The position numbers and the translations under genes were made by a program. From Ignavibacteriaceae bacterium (lineage in GTDB: Bacteria; Bacteroidota; Ignavibacteria; Ignavibacteriales; Ignavibacteriaceae), in the NCBI GenBank assembly GCA_008933765.1, contig WBUK01000007.1, positions 62,001-126,000 on the forward strand: DNA of 64,000 bases, given 5' to 3'. Below, one piece after another: positions 18,709 through 27,980 of this stretch. The notes under the pieces are model-generated. The model ran no database searches. It saw only the letters and a program-made list of their open reading frames with translations, and was not told the origin of the DNA. Position 1 is the first letter of the stretch; the number at the start of each line of letters is the position of its first letter.

Positions 18709-20748
18709 TTAGCGAATGATAACGAATTTAAGTGTTCTCTTCTCACCGGTCTTAGTATCCGTTACAATTGCGATATAGATACCACTAACAACGATCTGCC
18801 CGGAAGAAGTAACCTGGTTCCAGAACTCGTCGCCTGAACCATCATTGTGTTCAATAGTTTTAATCAGTTCACCCATTTCAGTGTAAATCTTAATTGTACA
18901 CTCACCGGGTATATCATAAAATGCGATTCTGTCACCGGCGGCACCACCCGGAAAACGAACCTGATCGGGTGTTGAAGCAGAGTTATAAGGATTCGGAACA
19001 ATTCTAATCTGATCCATCGAAGTCCCTGCCATTCTTTTCAACCTTGCAGGATCGTAAGATTGTGAATAGTATCTCGAACTTTTTGACCCATCAGCACCAA
19101 CGCAGGTAACATAGTAATAGTAGTCAAAACCTCTGGAGAGAGAAACATCGTTATAGGTTGTTGTTCCTGCAGGTAAAGAAGCTACTAAGTGATAAGTTGA
19201 ATCAACATTCGAAGATGCTCTCCAAATTTCATAACCCGCGGGGTTTTCACCATCGTATAAGCTCCAGCTAAGGATAACTCTATCACCACCGGAATTTATA
19301 TCGAGCACCTTGGGCGGCAACGGAGGACTTGGAACAGTTGCCCAATTTGCAGCGTAAGCGTCACTAATTCTTTTAAAAGTAGCCATGAGGGAGTCTTTCC
19401 CTTTCATTACTTCCTGGTTTTTCTGAAGTGCGCTGATTGTTCCGGCTTTGTATTTTTTTCCTACTTCCAAACCGGCTTCATAACCCATACCTGCAGCAGC
19501 TTCTGCCCACACAATCACGATTGAATCACCATGAGCAATTGTATATGGCCCGTAAGCATTGAAGGCTGAGGTACCTCCGGTTCCCGTGCCATTTGGCGCT
19601 GCAGTTTGCGCGGCGTAATTGCCGTCAGGTTGAACAGATTTTGCGTGCCTCGGTGATTTATGACCGGCAGAAAGAAGGTTATATTCACCCTGCATTCTGT
19701 TTACATTAAACGCATTGTTACCGGCTAAGAACTCTGTTCTGTCAGAATCTTCCCATCTTGTAGTAGAAGGCTGATTTGGGTCATCACTGTGGTCAGTTGA
19801 AGATTTATCAGCGTGCAAAGTAATAGCGCCAACAAACTGCCAGGCAGCAAGCCTTCCGACGGTGTCTCCTTTATCTAAGTAAGGTCTTGCGTTTGAGTTA
19901 ATCGCCCAAACCGGACCGCCGATGTTATCATACGGAACTTCTTTGCCCGGATGGTAGCCATGCCATGCAAACTGTGCTCTGAACTGTTCATTAGGTGGGT
20001 CAACTTCAACACCGTCCCCGCGAGTATCAACCATTGTGTTAATACCCCACCCGGCGGAGTTAGCAATAACATAACGGGCTTGTTTATTAATTGACCAACG
20101 ATACATCCAACCGACATACACACCGGTAAGTGGAGTTGTAAGTTCGATCGTAGTGGGGTCAGCGTCAGTGTTTCCCGTATTTTTGAAAGTATATTCGTGC
20201 ACGATGAAGTTATCGTAACCCGGCGCACTGAACTGATAAATTTTCCGGTGCATCGTTAAACCTAACTGTGTGTGCACCACATTATCAAGCATTCTGTCCC
20301 ACTTCATAGTTGGGTCAACCCGATCAACCGAGATATTTTTCTCGTATGACTGGTTTCCGTCAACATTTACAATTGCAGCATCAAATTTTGACACCAATTC
20401 GAATTTCTCAGGAAATGCAGCCCAAAAAGCGGGGTTACGGGGTCCTACAGCCACAACTTTAACAGGGTAGAAAGTTCCCTTTTCATCCGTAAAGTTATCT
20501 GCGCCAATCCACATACCTTTCATAGCCTGCATATCCTGGTATCTGTAAATAGAAGGGTACGACATCCCCTCCTGCTGTGTTTTAACAAAGCCTTGTTCTT
20601 CCAGTTCGCAACCGACTTCTGAATACCAGTTGTTCAGAGCACCGGCAGACATCCACTTATTCGTGAACTGTGCTTTTGCATCACCTAAAGAGATAACTAA
20701 CAAAAGAACAAGAAGTGCTAAAAATTTATTCCTAAAATCTTTTTTCAT
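18709..20748 (-). CDS. Large secreted cargo with FnIII domain and VPNPY C-terminal domain
   Basis: 679 residues from the ATG at 20748, which has GAGG five bases upstream; a longer frame to 20802 would overlap the receptor gene. Signal peptide ends near AKAQ. Residues about 30-480 form a large beta domain shared with the 934-residue protein at 38274-41078 (both have a stretch reading GPY plus L/I and HGD or SGD). A fibronectin type III domain follows (PPLPPKVLDINSGGDRVILS). The tail, IRIVPNPYNSAS then ECTIKIYTEMGELIKTIEH and SGIYIAIV, is a sorting-like domain different from the YPNPFNP kind. Ligand unknown. Confidence 0.82.
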   Translation of the reverse strand: MKKDFRNKFLALLVLLLVISLGDAKAQFTNKWMSAGALNNWYSEVGCELEEQGFVKTQQEGMSYPSIYRYQDMQAMKGMWIGADNFTDEKGTFYPVKVVAVGPRNPAFWAAFPEKFELVSKFDAAIVNVDGNQSYEKNISVDRVDPTMKWDRMLDNVVHTQLGLTMHRKIYQFSAPGYDNFIVHEYTFKNTGNTDADPTTIELTTPLTGVYVGWMYRWSINKQARYVIANSAGWGINTMVDTRGDGVEVDPPNEQFRAQFAWHGYHPGKEVPYDNIGGPVWAINSNARPYLDKGDTVGRLAAWQFVGAITLHADKSSTDHSDDPNQPSTTRWEDSDRTEFLAGNNAFNVNRMQGEYNLLSAGHKSPRHAKSVQPDGNYAAQTAAPNGTGTGGTSAFNAYGPYTIAHGDSIVIVWAEAAAGMGYEAGLEVGKKYKAGTISALQKNQEVMKGKDSLMATFKRISDAYAANWATVPSPPLPPKVLDINSGGDRVILSWSLYDGENPAGYEIWRASSNVDSTYHLVASLPAGTTTYNDVSLSRGFDYYYYVTCVGADGSKSSRYYSQSYDPARLKRMAGTSMDQIRIVPNPYNSASTPDQVRFPGGAAGDRIAFYDIPGECTIKIYTEMGELIKTIEHNDGSGDEFWNQVTSSGQIVVSGIYIAIVTDTKTGEKRTLKFVIIR

Positions 20749-20788
20749 TTTTTCCTCGGATTTGTATTCCATTCCTTGTTCTAAAAAA

Positions 20789-23700
20789 TTACTTAATCTC
20801 AAAAATCAATCTCAGACCCCAATATACCACTCTCGGGTTAGTGAAAGCAGTATATGGAAGATTTGGCATATCGATATATGACTTATTCTTGCGCCATTCA
20901 TCTTTTTGAGCTTCACTGGCATTCTCATCCCAAGGGATATATTCCCCGGTTCTGACATCACCCGGTTTGTCAGTACCAACTATGTTGTTGTACCCAAACT
21001 GGCTGTATTCAGCCGGAAGATGGAGCGACTGCATGTAAGCATCATAGTCTTTTTGATCAAAGAAGCCGGCTCTGTAATCAAGGAATTTAATGTTGAGAAC
21101 ATTCGAAATATCAGCAAATATTTCAATAGAAGCAGGCCCAAATCTGAAGGTCTTTGAAATTCTCACATCAACATTCCAGAAATCGTTCCACTGAATGTTG
21201 TTCGAAAATCCGGGGCGTGTACCGCCGGGTCCTGTCCAGCTGAACCAGGTACCTGATGACCAGGTTCCCAGCAGGTTAATTCTTAAATCTTCCAGGAGAT
21301 AAACACCGCCAATAGCCGGACCAAACTGTGCAGGAGTAAAAATGTCTAAGTTAGCTCTGCCGTAAGGCCTCGGAACCGGTTTCACCTGCCCGAACAGAGC
21401 AGTATTTCTTTCGGTCTCTCTCTGCTGAGCTGCATTTTCGTAATAAGTAGGTAAACCGAAATAACCGTAAGAAGAAACCATATAGGTGTAGTTAACAAAA
21501 CCGGTTATCCAGTCGCCTCTGTTTTTTGTTAAAGTAATTTCAAACCCGCGAATGTCACGGTAAAGATTTGGTTCAGGCACACTGTAAGAAACTGAATTAT
21601 CACGATTTACATAACCAACTAACCTCGTCTCGTCGGTAACATCTTTGTAATAACCAGCAACCCTCACCATGAACATGTCAGCAATATTTTGCTCGTATCC
21701 AAGCTCATAAGCAACAGTTTTAGGAAGTGGGTTGTTCGGGTTAGCAAGCCTTGTAACAGCCTGGTTAGAAAGGTTTCTTCTGATAAGATAAAGATTTTCA
21801 GGAGCAGGCATCGATCTGAAATGACCGTAGTTGAAGAAAAGCTTGCTGTTAACCGTAATCGGGAAAGCAACGCCTAACCTCGGACTTAAACTGATGATCT
21901 TCTCGGTTGGTTCTTTAGGCAGCAACTGATCAATCATCGGTGAAAAAGCACCCGAAAATGCTTTGTTATAAGGGTCATAAACATACCACTCACCACCGGC
22001 GTGCGAGTAATCCAAGCGCAAACCGATATTTGCAATCATTCCTTCAAACTCTAATTTGGTCTGACCGTAAATAGCACCTCTAACGGGGTAGGTCTGCCAT
22101 TTTGAGTGTGAATTGCTGGTTGGGAGTGAAGGTTCAGTTAAACCATAGTTAACAGCGTTATCTGTGTAAACGAACTCAAAACCGGTTTTAATCTGCATAA
22201 TCTGGTTCAACTGGCTTGAATAATCAAACCGTGCACTCCAGGTGTAAACTCTTGAAGTATCTCTTGAGTTGGAATATCCAAGCCCCATGTTCATTGCACT
22301 TCCAATACCGGAAGCCTGTGTGCGCGGGTAACCATAAGGTGATTCATCGTACCAGTTGTTACCAATTTTAACAACCTGCCCGGTGTTTCTCGCAAAGCCG
22401 GGATTAGTGTTGTATTCGGAACCCACAACATTAAGTTGCACTTCATAGAAAGTAGTCGGCGAAATAACATGAACAAATTTAGCTCCCAACATTTTTCTAT
22501 CAACCGAGGTTGGTGCCCAGTAATCTGTAGCAAAAACTCTTGCATCCAAATAGCTCGCTCCGGCACGAATATCCATTTCGTTCAAGATACCGGCAGCAGA
22601 ACGGAAAATACCGGGACCGCCACTTCTTGAACTACCAGTTCCGGCTTGCTTACCGAGCAAACCTTCAACGGTGAACTTCATACCTTTTGCAATATCAGAG
22701 GTCACTTTAACATGGGTGCTCCAGTCCTGGTAAGCATTGGTAGAAAGCGGAATTGCGTACATTTCCCTTGTGGTTCTGTACGAAGCCAGGAAACGGAGGT
22801 CGCCCAGAGCAGAACTCACAACCGGAACCGGCCCGCTAATACTGAAATCCATATCGTAATCCGGTTGAGTAATACCCATCGGTTTTCTGTGTTGCCACAA
22901 GAACAACTGTTGAGCTGCTTCCGGAGTAAGGTCGTTTGTGGGGTCATCATCAGAAAGAAGTTCTTCGGAAACTTTGTTCCAACCTCTGAATTCCTGATAT
23001 TGTGCCTGAGTATAAAGATCCCATGCGCCACTTGTTGTACCGGTGAAAGCAACGGCGGGGTCGATATATGGGCGAATAAAGTAGGAGTTAGGATCGTTCG
23101 GCATATCGCCCCAGTTCTTCATACCGGGTGCTCTGTATCTACCGAGAAAAACGACATTGTATTTGTCACGCTTTCCTTCAGTGGTAACCACATTCACCAG
23201 ACCGGAACGAATGTTTCCATATTCTGCGTTAAACCCACCGGTTTGCACCTGAATTTCTTCAACTGAAGTGAAGCTTATGCCTGTATATGCACTGTTATCT
23301 CTTTCATCTCTGAAAGTAATACCATTGATCATGAAGGCTGTCTGGTCGGAACCTCCACCCCTGATTGTAAGCCCTTGAACACCGGCTTGCAAGCCGATAA
23401 CACCCGCAACGCTTACAATCGGAAGTGTTGCTACATCTTCCATAGAAATGTTAACAACACTGGACGACACATCCTTCTCAATTATTGGTTTATCGGCAAT
23501 TACCACCACTTCCTGTGTAGTAATTGATTCATCCACTAAGGCAAAGTCTAAGATTGTCGTCTGATTGATATTAACCTGAACCTCCGTAACTGCCTGGGTT
23601 GCATATCCAATCATCGAGGCTCGAACGGTAAATTTGCCGGGAGGGACATTAAGGATGGCATAGTAGCCATCGTTGTCTGACTTAGCACCTAACTTTGTGC

Positions 23701-23842
23701 CGTCGATGAGGATGGTAGCCCCGATCAGGGTTTCACCCGTTTTCTGATCCTTGATTATACCCGATAATTTACCGGTCTGTCCGAGGATCGGATAACTGCA
23801 AAGGAGGAAGGTTATCCATAAAATTGTATGCTTAACCCGCAT
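20789..23842 (-). CDS. TonB-dependent receptor, large, head of the first surface locus
   Basis: 1017 residues with signal peptide (ending ILGQ). The carboxypeptidase-regulatory-like domain occupies about 24-110 (KLSGIIKDQKTGETLIGATI, VPPGKFTVRASMIGYATQAV). The plug follows, with EVVVIADKPIIEKDVSSSV as a TonB-box-like linker and TIRGGGSDQTAFMINGITF as the plug core; the barrel ends in VVYWGLRLIFEIK. The same plug phrases (GGFNAEYGN) occur in the 818-residue receptor at 41098-43554. It should import an oligomeric nutrient too large for porins. It heads a five-gene same-strand run with cargo, PorV-like protein and two propeller proteins. Confidence 0.93.
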   Translation of the reverse strand: MRVKHTILWITFLLCSYPILGQTGKLSGIIKDQKTGETLIGATILIDGTKLGAKSDNDGYYAILNVPPGKFTVRASMIGYATQAVTEVQVNINQTTILDFALVDESITTQEVVVIADKPIIEKDVSSSVVNISMEDVATLPIVSVAGVIGLQAGVQGLTIRGGGSDQTAFMINGITFRDERDNSAYTGISFTSVEEIQVQTGGFNAEYGNIRSGLVNVVTTEGKRDKYNVVFLGRYRAPGMKNWGDMPNDPNSYFIRPYIDPAVAFTGTTSGAWDLYTQAQYQEFRGWNKVSEELLSDDDPTNDLTPEAAQQLFLWQHRKPMGITQPDYDMDFSISGPVPVVSSALGDLRFLASYRTTREMYAIPLSTNAYQDWSTHVKVTSDIAKGMKFTVEGLLGKQAGTGSSRSGGPGIFRSAAGILNEMDIRAGASYLDARVFATDYWAPTSVDRKMLGAKFVHVISPTTFYEVQLNVVGSEYNTNPGFARNTGQVVKIGNNWYDESPYGYPRTQASGIGSAMNMGLGYSNSRDTSRVYTWSARFDYSSQLNQIMQIKTGFEFVYTDNAVNYGLTEPSLPTSNSHSKWQTYPVRGAIYGQTKLEFEGMIANIGLRLDYSHAGGEWYVYDPYNKAFSGAFSPMIDQLLPKEPTEKIISLSPRLGVAFPITVNSKLFFNYGHFRSMPAPENLYLIRRNLSNQAVTRLANPNNPLPKTVAYELGYEQNIADMFMVRVAGYYKDVTDETRLVGYVNRDNSVSYSVPEPNLYRDIRGFEITLTKNRGDWITGFVNYTYMVSSYGYFGLPTYYENAAQQRETERNTALFGQVKPVPRPYGRANLDIFTPAQFGPAIGGVYLLEDLRINLLGTWSSGTWFSWTGPGGTRPGFSNNIQWNDFWNVDVRISKTFRFGPASIEIFADISNVLNIKFLDYRAGFFDQKDYDAYMQSLHLPAEYSQFGYNNIVGTDKPGDVRTGEYIPWDENASEAQKDEWRKNKSYIDMPNLPYTAFTNPRVVYWGLRLIFEIK

Positions 23843-24037
23843 ATACTGACTCCTGTGTGTGTATCTTATAACAAAAATTAATAAGCGGTCTTACTTTTGA
23901 TGACTTAAAAAATTAAAATTGATTATATAAAAACCGTATTACTCACAAAAAGGATTTAATCTAATCGTAAAATCCATTAAACAAAATTAAACAATTTTTC
24001 GGAAATGATGAAATATCGTTTACAAATCTAAAAAAAA

Positions 24038-26257
24038 TTATTTTCGGTCAAGTTCTTCCTGTAAAAAATTAATAATAGAGTTAAACAGGTGCAGGGATGT
24101 CCCCTCTCCTTCACTTATCCCGTGTGAACGGTTTGGGTATGCCATAAACCGGAACTGTTTACCGGCGGCAACTAATTTGTTTACAAGCACTTCCGAGTTT
24201 TGGAAGTGAACATTATCGTCACCGGTACCGTGAATTAAAAACAGGCGTCCCTTCAAATTTCCGGCATAAGTAACGGGCGAGCACTCTTTGTAAGCCTCTG
24301 CGTGCTGTTGCGGCAGCCCCATGTATCTCTCTTCGTAAATCGAGTCATAAAACCTCAAATCTGTGACAGGTGCAACAGAAATACCGAATTTATAAAGTTC
24401 AGGATACCTGAAAAGCATGTTTAAAGTCATAGAACCACCGCCGCTCCAGCCCCAAATTCCAACCTTAGTATCATCCAAAAACGGATATTCTTTTAATAAA
24501 GCAACCAAAGCCTTCGCCTGATCTTCAGAAGAGATCACACCAATTTTCTGGTAGATCGATTTCCTCCATTCCGTGCCTTTAGGTGCGGGGGTACCCCTGC
24601 CATCTACACTAATAACCACGAAGCCCATATCGGCAATAGCCTTGTGAAACAGCCCCATGAAACCATCGTACCTGTCGTTTACAGTGGTGCTTGCCGGTTC
24701 ATTATATACATAGAAAAGTACCGGATATTTTTTATCAGGATCAAAACCTGAAGGTTTAACCATCCAACCGTCCACATCCACACCGCCGGTTGTTTTAATC
24801 GTGAAAAGCTCGTAAAGATATCCATAGCCCCATAATTTTTCCTGCAACTGTTGATTTGTTGTTTCTTGCTTAACTAAGTTGTGGCTTGGCAACTCGATCA
24901 GAGCCACCTTCGGCGGCGAGTTAATGGATGTAACAGTATGATATGCGAAAAGCCCGTCAGCAGAAATTGAATAAGAATTGGTGCCGTCAAATTTTTCGGG
25001 GGTAATTCTGATTGGCTCGGCTGAGCCGTCTAATCTTGCCTCGTATAAATATTTCTGTGTGGCATTTTCCGGTGAAGCGTAAAAATATACCACGCTATTA
25101 TCCTCATCAATTTTTGCAACCTGAATTACATCAAAGGGCTGATTTATAATATTTTTCATTTCACCGGTGTTGATGTCTATTGTATAAAGCTGCCTGTAAC
25201 CTTCTTTTTCACTGACCCAGAAAAGGTCGCGATTGTTTTTCAGGAACATCCAGTCGTTAACCACATCAATCCATTCATTCCGTTTCTCGCTGTATAGTTT
25301 TACCGGTTTACCCGCATGCGGGTCTGCAAGGTACACAGTCATCTCATTTTGCAGCCTGTTGAGGTGCTGGAAGGCAAGCTTTCCACTTTCGCCTGCCCAT
25401 TCCATCCGCGGAATATAGTTATTGCGGGTATCGTCGCCAACATTCATCCAGACAATTTCGCCTGTGGAAATATCAACTGTGCCCACTTTGCATGCTGAGT
25501 TAGTTTCCCCCGCTTTTGGATATTGAACCGGAATTGTGTATGAGTAAAGTGAGTCGGTGTTATCAATCATTAAAAAATCTTTCACGCCTTCGGCATCTAA
25601 CTGCCAGAAAGCGATCATTTTCCCGTCAGGGCTCCAGCGGAACCCGTCTCTGATACCAAATTCTTCTTCATAGACCCAGTCGAAAGTACCGTTAATAATG
25701 GTTCTGCTGCCGTCTTTAGTAAGCGGTTTAATATCACCATTTTCCAAATTTTCTAAGTAGAGATTGTTTTCCCTCACATAAGCGACAAATTTTTCAGTGG
25801 GGTCAATCTTGGCAAATTGAAGTGTTGATGGTGCGGCCTCATCACCTCCCAGTTTTCTTAATTTTTTTGATTTGATGTTGTATATCCAATAGTCACCCTT
25901 CGAGTTAACCCGCCATACCCTCTTTGTGTTTGTATAGATGAGCATCCATGTGCCGGAGGGTGAAAATTTATACTCTGACAGGTTAAGAGGTGATTTTTTA
26001 CCTTCAGGCACCAAATCATTAATCTTCACCAATTCCTCTTTTTCACCCGATTTCACATCAATTTTGTAAATAACGGAACCGTCAACATCATCCTCAATTT
26101 TATAGTAGGTGTGCCCGCTTTCAGTCCATTTTACGGGACGAAAATACTGACCCGAGAACTCTCCCGAAAATACCTTATCAAGAGTAATCTTCTTTTGAGG
26201 AACCACCACAAATGTGATTAGAACAAAAAATAAAAATACTTTGAAATGAAGCTTCAT
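24038..26257 (-). CDS. Dipeptidyl peptidase IV-type serine peptidase (S9B), exported
   Basis: 739 residues from the ATG at 26257, which starts a signal peptide (KLHFKVFLFFVLITFVVV). The N-terminal eight-bladed propeller of the DPPIV_N family is followed by an alpha/beta-hydrolase domain. FDWVYEEEFG carries the double Glu that binds the substrate's free N-terminus in DPP4. The nucleophile motif is GWSGGGSM (usual GWSYGG), and the catalytic His lies in NRSHGI near the C-terminus. It should remove N-terminal dipeptides, classically X-Pro, in the periplasm or at the surface, helping peptide use. It stands alone between the TonB locus and yidD. The upstream ATG at 26278 would weaken the signal peptide. 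Confidence 0.92.
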   Translation of the reverse strand: MKLHFKVFLFFVLITFVVVPQKKITLDKVFSGEFSGQYFRPVKWTESGHTYYKIEDDVDGSVIYKIDVKSGEKEELVKINDLVPEGKKSPLNLSEYKFSPSGTWMLIYTNTKRVWRVNSKGDYWIYNIKSKKLRKLGGDEAAPSTLQFAKIDPTEKFVAYVRENNLYLENLENGDIKPLTKDGSRTIINGTFDWVYEEEFGIRDGFRWSPDGKMIAFWQLDAEGVKDFLMIDNTDSLYSYTIPVQYPKAGETNSACKVGTVDISTGEIVWMNVGDDTRNNYIPRMEWAGESGKLAFQHLNRLQNEMTVYLADPHAGKPVKLYSEKRNEWIDVVNDWMFLKNNRDLFWVSEKEGYRQLYTIDINTGEMKNIINQPFDVIQVAKIDEDNSVVYFYASPENATQKYLYEARLDGSAEPIRITPEKFDGTNSYSISADGLFAYHTVTSINSPPKVALIELPSHNLVKQETTNQQLQEKLWGYGYLYELFTIKTTGGVDVDGWMVKPSGFDPDKKYPVLFYVYNEPASTTVNDRYDGFMGLFHKAIADMGFVVISVDGRGTPAPKGTEWRKSIYQKIGVISSEDQAKALVALLKEYPFLDDTKVGIWGWSGGGSMTLNMLFRYPELYKFGISVAPVTDLRFYDSIYEERYMGLPQQHAEAYKECSPVTYAGNLKGRLFLIHGTGDDNVHFQNSEVLVNKLVAAGKQFRFMAYPNRSHGISEGEGTSLHLFNSIINFLQEELDRK

Positions 26258-26332
26258 TCTATGATGCCTTCCTGTCATTTAATCGTAAAAATAAATAATA
26301 TATATATTTTATGAAAACCGTTTAATACTTTT

Positions 26333-26504
26333 TTACGGTACGGGGTCATGTTTATAAACGCGCTGAGCAAAATAAACTGAACTGCAGCAATTGAACTTCA
26401 CGGCACAGGGTCATGCCCATGACCGCCCCAAATAAACCATGGAAAAAGCGTAATAAACTACGATAGTACTTCACGGCACAGGGTCATGCCCATGACCGCC
26501 CCAA
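26333..26504 (-). repeat. Two echoes of the yidD 3' end
   Basis: A 37-bp block covering the yidD stop codon (26468-26504) recurs perfectly at 26395-26431. A third decayed copy lies at about 26333-26354. Read on the minus strand in matching frame the three tails are [12 protein letters not shown], [12 protein letters not shown] and KHDPVP-stop. Stop-to-stop distances are 73 and 65 bp. Only the first belongs to the gene. Confidence 0.85.
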
Positions 26505-26713
26505 GGGTTACAGCGAAGAATCCGCCAAATTCCCAAAGCCAATCCTTTTATGAACCCGTGTTTTTTCAAAGCCTCTATCATATAAGTTGAGCAGGTTGGT
26601 GTGAATCTGCAACTTGAAGGAGTAAGTGGCGAGATGAGTGTTTGGTATCCTCGCACTAATGCTACAAGAACGGCAACAAAAGGATAACTGAGAACTCTGA
26701 AAAATTTTTTCAT
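26471..26713 (-). CDS. yidD: Membrane protein insertion efficiency factor YidD
   Basis: 80 residues, normal for the family. Conserved features are an amphipathic N-terminus, [20 protein letters not shown] with the Cys-rich [15 protein letters not shown], and the end [14 protein letters not shown]. In E. coli YidD supports YidC-dependent insertion of inner-membrane proteins from the cytoplasmic face. Its usual neighbours (rpmH, rnpA, yidC) are absent here; it lies between nadK and a peptidase. The final codons are duplicated downstream. Confidence 0.95.
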   Translation of the reverse strand: MKKFFRVLSYPFVAVLVALVRGYQTLISPLTPSSCRFTPTCSTYMIEALKKHGFIKGLALGIWRILRCNPWGGHGHDPVP

Positions 26714-26801
26714 TTTGATTTTGTCGTTATAACAGCCGGTTCTTCTGCGTAGATTTTCGATACTTAAAAGATTTTCCGTAGTCCAATGTTAGTTGATCGT
26801 T

Positions 26802-26885
26802 ATTCAGCGATAATTTATCACTGTGCGGTTTCAATTTGTCAAGATTCAGCGATAATTTACTACTATTCGGTTTCGATTTGTCGCA
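26802..26885 (-). repeat. Tandem 42-bp repeat between nadK and yidD
   Basis: ATTCAGCGATAATTTA starts at 26802 and again at 26844, with the rest of each 42-bp unit similar (GCGGTTTCAATTTGTC against TCGGTTTCGATTTGTC). Weaker related sequence continues on both sides. An open 69-codon minus frame runs through it and repeats every 14 residues (KLSLNLDKLKPHSD). It starts with TTG and has no recognisable domain, so I treat the stretch as a repeat rather than a gene. Confidence 0.7.
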
Positions 26886-26932
26886 GTGCGTTGTTATTTT
26901 ACCATAATTATGATAATTTTTAAAATCAGAAC

Positions 26933-27808
26933 TCAACTTTTCCCCCTTACATCAAGCCCCCAGAAAAGTTTGCTTCTTAAAACACTGAAATAATTAGACC
27001 CGTGAGTTCTTATTAACTTAAGTTTTTGCTCTCCTTTTTTAACATCCACTCTGAATGGTGAAACAACATGGTGCACCCTTTGCCCGTCGCAGTTTATCGA
27101 AAATTCAACCGGGTGCTTTGTAACTTCAACCGATACGGTCATTTCTGCCGGCAAAACCAAAGGACGCATTGTAAGACTGTGAGGGCAAATAGGTGAAATC
27201 ACCACCACATCAGCAAGCGGACTTACAATAGGACCCCCCGCAGACATAGAATACCCAGTTGACCCCGTCGGGGTGGAAATAATCAATCCGTCGGCAGTGA
27301 ACTCAGAAACCGGTTCATCATCTGCAAAAAGCGCAATTTCCATCATTTTGGGCCAGCCGCCTTTTTCAATTACAATGTCATTAATAGCCAGGATGTCGCA
27401 CTCGCCGGTTTGTTCGCTTTCCCCGACGAGCACAATTCTTTCCTCGATCATGTAATCCCCTTCTTTAATCTGGCGGATCGAGTCTTTCAGCCCGTTAGTC
27501 TGAATTTCGGTAAGAAAACCCAATTTTCCGAAGTTAATGCCAACAATTGGTTTTCCGCTTTCGAAAGTTTTTGAGGCGGTGTAAAGAAGCGTGCCATCTC
27601 CACCGATAGAAATAATAATATCAGAGGAGGAGATCAACACCTCGTCGTCGGCAAAGTTATAACCTCTGAAAGAGCGGGCTGCCGGAAGCTCCCGGACCGA
27701 ATCGCTGATAGCATACTCGAATCCGACTTCCGTTAACGCCTGAACCACAATTTTAACTGCGTGGGCAATTCTCGCTTTACTTGTATTAACAATTATACCC
27801 GCTTTCAT
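26933..27808 (-). CDS. nadK: NAD kinase
   Basis: 291 residues from the ATG at 27808 (MKAGIIVNTS); a longer start at 27820 adds four residues not typical of the family. It phosphorylates NAD to NADP with ATP or polyphosphate in the cytoplasm. Visible motifs are SIGGDGTLL with the GGDG active-site loop (69-72), NDIVIEKGG, TADGLIISTPTGSTGYSMSA with the conserved GSTGY loop, and the C-terminal NCDGQ. Length is normal. It follows the glycosyltransferase gene across a 132 bp spacer filled with degenerate 34-bp repeats; the 3' side runs into 42-bp repeats. Confidence 0.96.
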   Translation of the reverse strand: MKAGIIVNTSKARIAHAVKIVVQALTEVGFEYAISDSVRELPAARSFRGYNFADDEVLISSSDIIISIGGDGTLLYTASKTFESGKPIVGINFGKLGFLTEIQTNGLKDSIRQIKEGDYMIEERIVLVGESEQTGECDILAINDIVIEKGGWPKMMEIALFADDEPVSEFTADGLIISTPTGSTGYSMSAGGPIVSPLADVVVISPICPHSLTMRPLVLPAEMTVSVEVTKHPVEFSINCDGQRVHHVVSPFRVDVKKGEQKLKLIRTHGSNYFSVLRSKLFWGLDVRGKS

Positions 27809-27810
27809 AT

Positions 27811-27980
27811 CGCTCCACAAGTTTTAATTCTTACTCGCCTCATTTTGCTCCGGTAGTTTTAGATTTACTCGTTTTTTCGCGTTTCAGGGGTATCTGATTG
27901 ACTCGCCACATTGCGTTTCAGGGATATTGATTTAATCGTTTCATTGCTTTTCAGGGGTATCTGATTGACTCGCCACATTA
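27811..27980 (-). repeat. Degenerate 34-bp tandem array including a glycosyltransferase 3' end
   Basis: A perfect 31-bp repeat, TTTCAGGGGTATCTGATTGA followed by CTCGCCACATT, lies at 27882-27912 and 27949-27979, with a decayed copy between (about 27915-27944). Two weaker units fill the space up to the nadK start. The gene-proximal unit encodes the glycosyltransferase end NVASQSDTPEKQ-stop; a downstream copy still encodes NVASQSDTPE and then a stop. Confidence 0.75.

Noticed and set aside
23971..23995. Minus-strand promoter (TAATTTTG) for the large TonB receptor
   Set aside because: The -7-like sequence at 23982-23989 matches, but no -33 TTTG is present and the leader would be about 130 nt; too weak to list.
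23990..24050. Echo of the DPP4-type peptidase tail
   Set aside because: CGAAAA-type similarity 45 bp downstream is only about a dozen AT-rich bases.
26727..26936. 69-codon minus frame between nadK and yidD
   Set aside because: It starts with TTG, overlaps the nadK stop and consists of a 14-residue repeat with no known fold. Kept as a repeat.
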